In this document: one piece after another, positions 21,002-30,936 of the stretch
Position numbering within the stretch: the stretch's first letter is position 1
Layout: the number at the start of each line of letters is the position of its first letter
Assembly: GCA_029718625.1 (NCBI GenBank)
Contig: CM056380.1
Location: 44,129,689-44,193,688, forward strand
Origin: Synaphobranchus kaupii
Taxonomy: Eukaryota > Chordata > Actinopteri > Anguilliformes > Synaphobranchidae
Direction of reading: 5' to 3'
DNA: 64,000 nt
The notes under the pieces: generated by a model
Databases searched by the model: none
The model's input: only the letters and a program-made list of their open reading frames with translations
Told to the model about the DNA's origin: nothing
Made by a program: the position numbers and the translations under genes

Positions 21002-21825
21002 GGGCCTGATTTACTAAGACCCTAAAGGGCCGTTCACACAGCGGACGGTCGACGGATGTCATTGTTTTCAATGAGACGACGACGGCAAGACGGCAGTCGA
21101 CGGCAAAATTGCCGACAGCAGGAAAAACTTGCCGTCGGAATAAAAAATATTTTTATTATCGTCCACCGCTGCGGTAGGGTCACGTGCCGATGGAACGGAA
21201 GTGGTACGTTTCAAAATGTATGAGAAGTTCATAATTTAGCAGTTTCGTGGTAGAGAACGAGAGAGGTGGGAGGAAATATCGAACCAAAATGTTTAAAAAA
21301 TACAGAGATCTTGACAAAAAGGCTGCAAAAAGGCTGTGTTGTAATCACTGACATGCAGATTCCAGGTACACACATTATTATTAGCTGTATTTTCAGAAGC
21401 TTTTCTATGTATGATTTGAGGTGCAACTAACTAGCTAGCGAAGCTAACTAAACTAGCTACATACACACACACCGCCCATTTATGAAGACACAGACTGAAA
21501 CAACGCAGTAATACACACACACATACACTTTCGGTCGCGGTCCATTTTGCAAAGGCACTCTTTGGTACATCGGTAAACTGTTTCGCACGGACCATAAATA
21601 TGGCAACGGATATAAACAATGCGTTACCGCGACGGACATTTCTTTACCGTCAACTACGTCCCTGCCATTGTAGCTACTGTCTACCGTCTGCTGTGTGAAC
21701 GGCCCGCGTGTGGCACACACAAAATGAATAACACAACCAATGATTGGTGCAAAGGAAATACCATGACCAATCATTGGTCATGTTGTTGGTTTTGCACATG
21801 CTAAAGTCTTTCGTAAATCAGGCCC
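21002..21825. mobile_element. Harbinger-type MITE, GGGCCTGATTTAC ends
   Basis: The left end GGGCCTGATTTACTAAGAC and right end GTCTTTCGTAAATCAGGCCC are inverted repeats of about 20 bp, flanked by TAA duplicates (20999-21001 and 21826-21828), the TWA signature of PIF/Harbinger. Most of its interior is another inverted-repeat element (21027-21705). Confidence 0.82.
21027..21705. mobile_element. Nested MITE with GGGCCGTTCACAC ends
   Basis: The left end GGGCCGTTCACACAGCGGAC is inverted at the right as GTCTGCTGTGTGAACGGCCC. No clean target duplicate was found. A short piece near 21215-21300 translates to an R-E-R-W-E-E-I pattern reminiscent of a MADF/Myb domain, too brief to classify. Confidence 0.7.
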
Positions 21826-21828
21826 TAA

Positions 21829-22658
21829 AGCCGCCTTTCCACTGAATACGACTACGCAAGCGACAGTCGGATTGCGCCCCCTAGTGTCAGTCGTTCCACA
21901 CTGTAAACTATTGTAAAGAGCATTTAGTCAGAAGTATGTGAACAACCTTGCTGACATTAGCTTGTGGTGCAAGAATGGATGACAGAACCCCGGAGTTTAC
22001 AGTGGACAAATGACCGCAGGAGGGAACACGTCAACATAAAAACTTTAAGGCTACAAAAACAACACAGAGCTAGACACATAGCCTAGCTAACTCACCTGAG
22101 TTCCATTTAACGTTGGTTCAAGTAGCCTACGCTAACGTTATACTATACAATGCAAAGAAATGTTCAATATTTTGTGGCAGCAAACAGTTGAGTAAAGTGA
22201 AAGGATAGCATTGTCACTTGTAGCTACTGTATTGATTCACTGTAGCTAGCAAGCGCCAGCCTGCTCACATTTTCATTTAAAATAACACATACACGGGAAA
22301 TCACATACACAGGATTAAAATATCCTTATTTATTAACCCAAATGCTAATCAAAAACCATCAATCAATCAATCGATAATTATCTTGCTTATTTTGCTTACT
22401 GGTTTATTTCATTGCAGGCTACATTCACCATTGACATCTATGTTAGCTAGCATCGTTTCGTCATTTCCTGTCTGGTGTCGGAGTAATTTCTGTCGGAAAA
22501 GTAAAAAAATTTCAACGTATCCATAGCCTCGGTCGGACAGAAAATCCCCGCAGCGCAGTCCACTGGAGCTCCTTGCATCCGATACATGACTGGCCATAGA
22601 AAATTAATGACTTCTGGTAAGTCCTTGTACGTACGTCGTATTCAGTGGAAAGACGGCT
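21829..22658. mobile_element. MITE with AGCCGCCTTTCCACTG ends
   Basis: AGCCGCCTTTCCACTGAATA at the left is inverted at the right as ATTCAGTGGAAAGACGGCT, flanked by TAA (21826-21828 and 22659-22661). Its left TAA is the same three bases that end the preceding element, so the two lie back to back. Non-coding. Confidence 0.8.
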
Positions 22659-22741
22659 TAATTGTACTCTTATGGACACAAAGACCGCACAACTCAGCTG
22701 GTGGACTGCAGAGTGAAAAGGGGCAGGAGAGAAGAATTTAT

Positions 22742-23010
22742 TGCACTGCAAAAAAACAAAAAATAAGTCAATCAAAATACTTTAGTCTTATATTTAGACT
22801 TAAAATCTTATTTCCATTACTTTTTTTGCTAAATAACACAAAAAGATTAGGTGAGACAGTTTGACTCATTTCAGCACCCCCTTTTTTACTCATTACCAGT
22901 GGGGTAAGACAAATTCACTTGACCAGCAAAAAGTAAAACAAGCTAATATTTTCTACTTGAGAAAAAATATATATATTTTAGTCTCATTGATGAGACTTTT
23001 TTACAATGTG
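22742..23010. mobile_element. MITE related to 393-700
   Basis: The left end TTGCACTGCAAAAAAAC and right end TTTTTTACAATGTG are imperfect inverted repeats. The interior (antisense) shares ACCAGTGGGGTAAGA and adjacent sequence with the first MITE of the window. It sits at the 5' edge of the DIRS relic. Confidence 0.6.
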
Positions 23011-24210
23011 TCTCCTGGCAAAAGTTCCACACCCTGCTCCTAGTGGCCCCAAATTGGCCAGGGAGACCATGGTTTCCCATGCTACAGTCGCTCCTTGATG
23101 GGGCCCCCTGGTGTCTCCCCAGCAGACTGGACCTCCTATCACAACTGGAGGGTCGAATTCAGCATCCAAATCCGAACCGCTTACAGTTATGCGTTTGGCC
23201 TCTGAGGGGTCAGAGCCACTCTTAGACGTCTGTGAGCAATCTGTAGTTCAAACCATTCTGAATTCCACAGCACCTACCACCAGGTCACTTTACGCCTGCC
23301 GGTGGAAGCTATTCTGCGACTGGTGTATGTCTCAGAGTGAGGTACCGGACCACTGCTCTGTGCCTGTAATATTGCGGTTCCTGTAGTCCCTGCTAGACTA
23401 TCGGTCCTCCTCTACCTTAAAAGTGTATGTAGCTGCTATTTCATCACAGCATGTGAAGGTGAATGAGCAGTCAGTGGGCTCCCATAGCCTGTTCACTCAT
23501 TTTTTGAAAGGAGCTAGATGGCTGAAGCCTCCACGAGTGATGCGAGTGCCCTCATGGGATTTACCCCTGGTGCTAGAAGCCCTGTGTTCCCCCCCTTAAA
23601 ACCCTTGGGGCAGGTTGAACTGAAATGGCTATCGGTCAAGACAGCATTTCTTCTTGCCATCACAAGAGTGAACTCCACGCATTGTCTGTTAGCCAATCAT
23701 GTATGCATTGGAATTCCGATGGTTTGGGGGTTACACTTTGGCCTAATCCGTCGTTCCTTTCAAAAATGCTCTCTTCCTTCCAACCATTAGGGGATGGGCA
23801 GACAGAGCAGACAGAGCTATTGTGCCCAGTATGGGCCCTTAAGGCATGTATTGATCTAACATTGAGCTGTCGCCAGTCTGATCAGCTTTTTGTTTGCTAT
23901 GGAGGATTTAAAAAAGGCTCCGCGCTGTCCAAGCAGAGGCTTTCCCACTGGGTTGTGGATGTGATTGTACAAATGTAATAACCGTCCTCTGCCTTCTGGT
24001 GTGAAGTGTCATTTGACAAGAAGTGTGTCAACGTCATGGGCCGCCTTGAAAGGTGTACCTCTGGGGGACGTCTGCACCGCAGCTACTTGGGCATCGCCAT
24101 GCACCTTCTCACGATATTACAGGGTCAATGTTGCTACTCCACATGCCGTGGGTACAGCTGTTCTACCGGGACTTTCAACCTCTTCTTAAGAGTAAGTGAT
24201 GGTTCCTCTT
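23011..24210 (+). pseudogene. DIRS-type retroelement: tyrosine recombinase relic
   Basis: The first block (about 23043-23225) encodes the WPGRPWFPMLQSLLDGAPW-type linker that precedes the recombinase in vertebrate DIRS elements. The recombinase follows: TTRSLYACRWKLFCDWC near 23275, then, after an in-frame TAG (about 23385), STLKVYVAAISSQHV and VLEALCSPPLKPLGQVELKW. A frameshift occurs in a C-run near 23590. Downstream come LFVCYGGFKKGSALSKQRLS, HLTRSVSTSWAAL (the H-x-x-R box) and FSRYYRV (catalytic tyrosine). DIRS elements integrate through this enzyme instead of an integrase. No RT or gag remains; several stops and frameshifts make it dead. Confidence 0.82.
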
Positions 24211-24230
24211 GACCTTGTTTATTGTTATAA

Positions 24231-24535
24231 GTCATCCAGTGTTAAGCACTGTCTCTGGTGGTCAGTAAAAATGAAATAGAACGAAAGTTACGAATGTAAC
24301 TACGGTTCTATGAATTCTGGATGACCGCCAGAGTTTCCTATCACTCTGAATCTTGGCGAGAAGATTCTGTTGGGACAGTTCCCAGGATGACAGGGGTTTT
24401 TATAGAGGAGACGTCACCATCCAACGTCATCCGGGGATCTCCGCGAGATGGATAAATCCAGTGTTAAGCACTGCCTCTGGCGGTCATCCAGAATTCATAG
24501 AACCATAGTTACATTTATAACTTTTGTTCCTATGG
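24231..24535. repeat. DIRS terminal inverted/split repeats
   Basis: GTAACTACGGTTCTATGAAT..ACCGCCAGAG at about 24279-24333 is inverted at about 24473-24532. In addition, CCAGTGTTAAGCACTG occurs twice directly (about 24237 and 24448). DIRS elements end in such split and inverted repeats rather than LTRs. The position just after the recombinase frame fits. Confidence 0.7.
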
Positions 24536-27150
24536 GGGGTTAGAGTGAAGGCTTCCCCCTTCGGGTTAACAAACAGCAAATTCAAGTCTCAGAGGACAGT
24601 GGTTACCAAAAGTAGGGCACAGGGGGGTCCTCGATGTAATGGAGTGAAAATGCAGTCTCAGGAAAATCATTTTCTATTTCCATATTTCACAAATGATGTA
24701 TTTTAGACTTTTAAATTCAAATAAACCATGTCTGCCTGGTTACAAGTCATTTAACCACATTTGCCTGAGCTTGATCTAGCATTGCACCAAAATAAAAAAA
24801 AACCCTGAGCCTACTGCGAGGAAACTATAAAAATATGACCTCAGATCAAGCCAGTGGGATTGAGGGGATACAGAGTGGTCTTCAATCAACAGCCAATTTA
24901 TGCCATGGAAAAGAGGTGTGTGCATTTTACAATCCCCAGTCAATGGATTCAATTAATCACCTAAGTGCTGAAACGCAGCGAAAGCCAGTCGAAACACAGT
25001 CTGATATCCCTGACAGGTAGCCCCCAACAAATCAATGTAATACAATTTAACTATCGCCTACCTGCATATAGTGACACAGCTTTAAATAAAACAGAGACAG
25101 AGGGTGAAGACTACCCTGAAATGAACTATCCTGAAACTCAGGTCAGTGTCCGTGCAACCAGACAGGAGTCAGAGATACTACACAAACACTTCCCCATCTT
25201 AAGCCTGCCGTCTCTGCAGCAAGCCTTTTATTGAATTGCATAACGTCAGATTGGTGTTTTTTCACATCTAGCCATGATGGATGTTTATATGCAGCCTCTG
25301 GCAGTCTGCCCTGTGATAGTTTTCCTGCTTCTGTGTGAGTGTCGGGGCTGGGGTTAAACTTTGTGTATACACACTGCCTTTGCCATATCCTGGAGAGCTT
25401 TGAAGTAACAGGACGCTGGCTAAACCCCCTCGGCCTAACCAACAGAAAAGTTCAACTGCGCTGAGTAACTTCATAAGGCGGAGACGTAAAAGTGGTTAAT
25501 TTATACAGTTTGCACATGATTGCTGTACACAGGTGAAGCAGTTCAGGTGTTCTGACTGCAGCTCGGTTTGAGATGCAACGTTCAGGTGCAGTTCCCCTAA
25601 CAGCAGCCCCTCCAAGCTCACACATACGTCCATGGACCGGTTCCTCCAATGCGCTTGAGTGTTCATCTCTCTGTGCCTGGAAAGTGAATTACCAGCGTGA
25701 TGCAAACTAAAACTAAATAGCGTGCAAGGGGGGTTGGGGGGGGGGGGGGTTGATTGATGTGGATGAAGAGAGAAGAAATGAGTGTTCAAACCAGTTACAG
25801 CATGACACAATGGCCTTATCCTCGCTGTGATCACTGAGATTACAGTAACCTCTGTAGACGCAGAGACAGGCCGAATGTAAAGTGTATTTGTGTGAATTGC
25901 ATACTGTCTGTTCTTTGTAATTGTTTTGGGAATCAATTAAATGATCAATAAGATCGTTATGGAAATAGCGTTTTTATTAAAAGTAGTGTCACCTCCCTCC
26001 ATAACTCCCCCCGATCTGTTCTAACCCCACCACCCAAACACCCATTGTTTTACTCATTGTCCTTTCAAGTTTTTTTCTGTGTTTTAAACTCCCGGCTTCT
26101 GAAATGATTTTGATGCCATTGCCAAAGGAGTAGAGGTGTGGGAATTTTATGTAGATTTAATTCTCCCTGTGAAGCCGCGGGTTTCTTTAATGGGTTTGTC
26201 TTAACGCCGAGGCAGAAAGGGAGAAACCTGAGCGAGTTTAAACTAGCTCGTATTACATCATCCACATCAGCAAAGCCACTCAAACTCCGCAGAAAGTCAA
26301 AAAGTGTGTGGTGCAAACTGATCCAGAGTAAGACTCTGAGAACTCTTGGTAAGATAGTAATAATTTTGATAACACTTCAAACTACCATAAGACACAAATT
26401 GTCATAAGCATAAAGTTACAAGTTCAAATCAAGAAGTTTCTAAGTTTCAGAGGTTAAGAAGGTTGCATTTCTGAGGTACCCCAGCATGCGCTGTAGACCT
26501 AAGCATCAGGCCCTCCTTTATACAGAAAAGACCATGGTCATACTACAATAGGGCGGGTCCCTGCAGGGCAAGTATGTAAACATAACTCTCAACCCAAGGG
26601 AGCAAATGGTGGACATAAATGGTTAAGAACCTCTAAGGTCAGGGAAGACTCAGGGTCACAGTTGGTCACTTATTTCAGCTGACTAAAGAGGAGACAAATA
26701 GACTGCTCTTCTAAGATTACACAAAGTCTAAACAAAGTGAGAAAAACATAGAGAATGTGTGACCACTACAGATAATATGAGAAGAATACAGACATTGGGT
26801 AATGATACATATTATAAATACCAAACCTGTGATACATTTCTTCAAGCACACATGCCAACTAATAAGAACACACATATTTGTATATCTGGAGCTGTACTAC
26901 ACGTCAGTGATTCTTAAATGTTATAAAGATATGTAGTCTAGTGATTTTCCACTTCACCATGTGCAAACTTGTATGAATTGATGTAACAACAAAAAAAACC
27001 ACACACACAAACACTGTGATTAACTTCCTAAGACATTGCATCAAATAATTCACCTTCGGTGTACACACTCCCTGCTGAGAGCACAAGGGCTATATTTCAC
27101 TAGTACTGCGCTAACCCACCTTGTATTATTACAGAACTGCAGCCTTTCTT
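24536..27150. other. No gene recognised
   Basis: Long non-coding stretch. Short frames on both strands (for example 25496-25936 minus and 26138-26407 plus) have no recognisable domain. A G-run lies at 25736-25750. No paired inverted ends were found. Confidence 0.35.
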
Positions 27151-27168
27151 CCACACACACACATGCAC

Positions 27169-27211
<43 letters not shown>

Positions 27212-27233
27212 CATGCACACACGCACACACACA
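27151..27233. repeat. (CA)n microsatellite with interruptions
   Basis: CA dinucleotides interrupted by CATGCA and CACGCA variants. Overlapping His/Thr and Cys/Val open frames are artefacts of the repeat. Confidence 0.97.
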
Positions 27234-27942
27234 TTCAACAGCCCCTCTTGACATGTATTTTCCTTCATGCAAACAACTGCTTGTTGCAAACATGGCACAA
27301 CACAATAGAACACCACTATCCTGGGTCAGGTATACCCAGTTTAGATTACTTGTGTCAGTAACTATACATGTTCTCCCTCCATCTTTATTTACTTAAGACT
27401 CGCACCATAGTTCCCATTGGCAGAATCCAGAGGTATGAGAGTTTTTAGCAACTGCAGACAGACAGTGCAATCCATACCTATTAGAATTTTAAATGGACTG
27501 AACATACTCATGCATCTGTAGTCCACTAAGGGAACAGGTGACTCACCCAATCACTCAGTACAGAAAACAATATTGGTAAACAGGATGAGGCATTCGGTTT
27601 CATGTGTTCATGAGTGGTGTATGATAATGCAACACGAATTTAGATTGTATTTTTAAAAATTGTAAAACAATATTGAGAACAGCTTAAAAAAGGAACACTT
27701 AATATCACTGTTATATTTACAGAATGATGTCTCATATACAGTAGGTTTCTTTATTTTCTATATACTTGCAGGTGGTTTCTCATGGCCTCGGAATCACTGA
27801 AAAACTGGGATATAAAATATTGGGCCCATATAGATTTAACCTTCATATTATGTTAAAAGTTTACTGCCATTTGTGTAAAGGTGTTGTTATGGATCAATAC
27901 TAAAAAAAAAAAAAAAGTTCCTAGTATTTTTTTTTACACATA
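27234..27942. other. No gene recognised
   Basis: Non-coding, with an A-run at 27902-27916. No exon or element edge before the Tc1 MITE. Confidence 0.35.
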
Positions 27943-29115
27943 CAGTTGAAGTCGGAAGTTTACATACACTTAGGTTGAAGTCATTAAAACTCATTTTTAA
28001 CCACTCCACAGATTTAGCAACTATAGTGTTGGCAAGTCAGATAGGACATCTACTTTGTGCATGACACAAGTCATTTTTCCAACAATTGTTGACAGACAGA
28101 TTATTTCACTTTTAATTCACTATATCACAATTCCAGTGGGTCAGAAGTTTACAGACACTAAGTTGACTGTGCCTTTAAATTTTTAATATTTGGTTGCATA
28201 TCCTTTGCATGCCATGACTTCCTGATGTCTGTGACCAAACAACATCAAAAGACTCTTGATATCTTATTTTCTGGTACTCTTACAAGCGATACTATAACGT
28301 CTCTGCATTTGAATGGATCTCTATGGGAATTGGGGGGTTGGACTTGATTTAGCTGTAAATTACACTGGAACAGTATGGAAACACATGGTTGGCTAAATGG
28401 CTCTAAGTCATGAAGGGTCTGACGTATCAAACAAGCCTTAAGCTGCCAGAAATACACTAGATATGGATGGATAACTTGAAGGGTTTCTTCTCCTGACTTA
28501 TTTTTCCATAGAGTCTAATAGGAAAATTTGTCAGGAGAAACAACCCTTAAAGTGATCCATCCATATCTACTGCATATCTGGCAGCAGAGTGATGTTTTGA
28601 GGCTTGTTTGATATCTCAGATCTTTGATGACTTACAGCCATTTTAGCAATCATGTATTCCGTACTGTTCCAGCATAATTTACAGCTAATTCTAGTCCCAC
28701 CCCCAATTCCCATAGAGATCCATTCAAATGCAGAGACGTTATAGTATCGCTTGTACCAGAAAATAAGATATCAAGAGTCTTTTGATGTTGTTGGGTCACA
28801 GATATCAGGAAGTCATGGCATGCAAAGGATATGCGAATATATTAAAAATTTTAAAAATGTATTAAAAATATAAAAAATTTAAAGGCACAGTCAACTTAGT
28901 GTATGTAAACTTCTGACCTACTGGAATTGTGATATAGTGAATTAAAAGTAAAATAATCTGTCTGTAAACAATTGTTGGAAAAATGACTTGTGTCATGCAC
29001 AGAGTAGATGTCCTAACTGATTGCCAACACTATAGTTTGCTAACATGAAATCTGTGGAGTGGTTAAAAATGAGTTTTAATGACTTCAAGTGTATGTAAAC
29101 TTCCGACTTCAACTG
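27943..29115. mobile_element. Fully palindromic Tc1-like MITE
   Basis: A 1173-bp foldback element starts CAGTTGAAGTCGGAAGTTTA and ends with its inverse, flanked by TA (27941-27942, 29116-29117). The ends are those of the teleost Tc1/Sleeping-Beauty-like group. The inner arms (28180-28500 and 28560-28850) are also inverse copies: CATATCCTTTGCATGCCATG at the left returns as CATGGCATGCAAAGGATATG at the right. The two arms therefore pair over nearly the whole length around a centre near 28530. No transposase. The same core is found at 37257-37500 and 52680-53130. Confidence 0.9.
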
Positions 29116-29189
29116 TATAATTCTCTATGATATCTTACAGGCGTTTTCTCTAGAAAATCACCAATTTGAATTTATACAAAGGGGATAGT

Positions 29190-29663
29190 ACGGTTAAAAA
29201 TATTTGGTGGGAAAAAAGTGCAGGGAACCTGGGGCTTGGTGTAGGCAAGTCTAAACGTGCGTTTTCAGTTCTTGTTTGAAAGACTGGAGGGAATCCAGGA
29301 GTCTGAGATGAGCGGGGAGAATTTTCCAGAGCCTGGGTGCAACGCAACTGAAAGCCTGTGTTCCCAGGGTACAGAGGCGAACATGGGGGGTAATGAGGAG
29401 ACCGGCAGAGTATGAGCGAAGAGAGCGGGATGGGACGTAGGCCTGGAGAAGTTCGGTCAGGTAGATGGGGGTTAAACCGTGAAGGGCTTTGAAGGTGAGG
29501 AGAAGGATTTTTTAATCAAGGCAGCCAATGCAATTTGCTGAGAACAGAATTTGCCGTGGTTATGGGCGTGAGTTTGGGTGGCAATATGGGAAGTAAAGTT
29601 TTGGACTAGTTGGAGTTTGTTGAGGAGTGTTTGGAGGTTGAGGTTAGTGTTTAAGTGGCATTG
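29190..29663 (-). pseudogene. L2-like LINE RT C-terminal fragment
   Basis: Reading the minus strand, frames give LLNKLQLVQNFTSHIAT (usual LQLVQNSAARL.T), SSPSKPFTV, and then PRSSQTPGFPPVFQT/LDLPTP-type pieces. These match the nucleotide pattern of the L2 RT C-terminal region ending in the FKSRLKTHLF-like tail. Many indels break the frame. Both ends are truncated and no 3' tail is visible. Confidence 0.55.
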
Positions 29664-29743
29664 TGTTACATCCACTACCGTACAACTGGTTACTGCAACG
29701 TAGGTGGATTTTGGGACGTAACAGATTGGGGGTTCGTCCGTGA
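29664..29743 (+). repeat. LTR remnant with tRNA-Pro-like primer-binding site
   Basis: A short segment begins TGTTACATCCAC and ends GTAACA (29723). Three bases later is TGGGGGTTCGTCCGTGA (29727-29743), which differs at two positions from the TGGGGGCTCGTCCGGGA primer-binding site (tRNA-Pro) of many retroviruses. This suggests the 3' edge of an LTR and the start of an internal region. No gag or pol follows, so it is a fragment. Confidence 0.4.
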
Positions 29744-30440
29744 CAGTACCACAAATTTGACTTTGATGCTACGCTACCTTGGGGGCTACGTTGTGTCAGC
29801 TTTGTGATTTGTAGCATGGTTAATTTGTTGCTTAGTATTACTCTGTGCTGACTATGTTACATAGTGCTAGCGTTGTGGTTTGTAACAGTGTTACTTGGTT
29901 GCTTTGTACTACGTTGGGTCCCGCCTGTGGTAATAGTTTTGTGTGTCACTTTGAGTTATGCTACTTTGGACATTTCGTATCGCTTGTATTGCCACTTACC
30001 ACATACCGTAAGTTACCAGTAAGTGTAGTAATTTTGTCATTTTGTTGCCTTGGGTAGCGGTGATGGAACGCTATTATCTTTACTTTCAGCTGCCTATCTT
30101 CAGAGATTACCGTTGAGTTAACCAGCTAACTAAGGTAGTTCTTCTTCTTCTTCGTTTGGGTGGGATCTTTTGTCCCACATCCCCAGGCTCGGGGCCGAGG
30201 GGCTATCCTTTTACCACCCCGAGCCTAGGGGGGGGTTCACCCGGACTATATTTCAGGGCACACCTCCAGTAGCCACGTCACCGTGTCATCATCCAGAACC
30301 GACAGACCATGCATCCCATTGGGTGCCCGATAAATCTAAACTAAGGTAGTGAGCGCAGGTTACGGGTAGACTGAAAGGACTGTTTGCTGTTTTAACAACA
30401 CTGAAAACAGCACGACCTCGAGTGTGTTTTTGTTTTTCTA
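29744..30440. other. No gene recognised
   Basis: GT-rich sequence with diverged internal repeats of GTTGCTT-GTA-TAC words (29750-29960), possibly the internal part of the preceding LTR element. A (TTC)n patch and G-rich hairpin-prone DNA occur at 30150-30240. No coding evidence. Confidence 0.3.
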
Positions 30441-30840
30441 CAATGGTTCTACTGGCCTATGAACTATTTATCAATAATGATTGAGACAACAGATTATGAT
30501 TTTGCCATTCATTTGGCTTCACCAACAAAGAGTTCTGTCAGGATTCCACTTCAAAAATAAAAGTTTTTCTCAGCATTGTATCAATTAGAATGCTAACAGA
30601 GTGAAGTGATATGTTACAGTAAAAAGTTCCAGTGCAGTTGTATATCACCACTAATGGAATACCTCTTGTCCAATCAAATTACTCAACTGGATGTAACTGT
30701 TGTATAATATTTTTAATAAAACATGTTTGACTTGTTTTAATCTATACTTGGCAGAGAGAGGCAAACTCTGATCATTTTAGGTACGCATGCACCTACACTG
30801 GTTTACCATAAGGCTTATAGAATTATGTAATGTTGGCTTA
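30441..30840. repeat. Duplicated NXPE upstream block, pairs with 63680-64000
   Basis: AATGATTGAGACAACAGAT, AGTTCCAGTGCAGTTGTATA, AAACTCTGATCATTTTAG and CACTGGTTTACCATAAGGCT all recur in order and orientation at 63680-64000. The block ends about 60 bp before the first recognised NXPE coding exon. The other copy ends at the window edge at the equivalent point. It may contain the promoter and 5' untranslated exon. Confidence 0.8.
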
Positions 30841-30900
30841 TTTCATTCTGATATTGCAATTCTCTGATTAATAGAAGGGCAACAACTCATTCTATTTCAG

Positions 30901-30936
30901 GTGGAATTTATTAAATCCATGGATAAGTTGGGGGAG
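30901..30936 (+). CDS. NXPE coding exon 1 (first recognised)
   Basis: Follows TCTATTTCAG and ends at GTGAGT (30937-30942). Reads VEFIKSMDKLGE in the phase that joins exon 2 at phase 0. ATG at 30919-30921 could start the protein, but the in-frame codons before it suggest an earlier exon. Confidence 0.7.
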
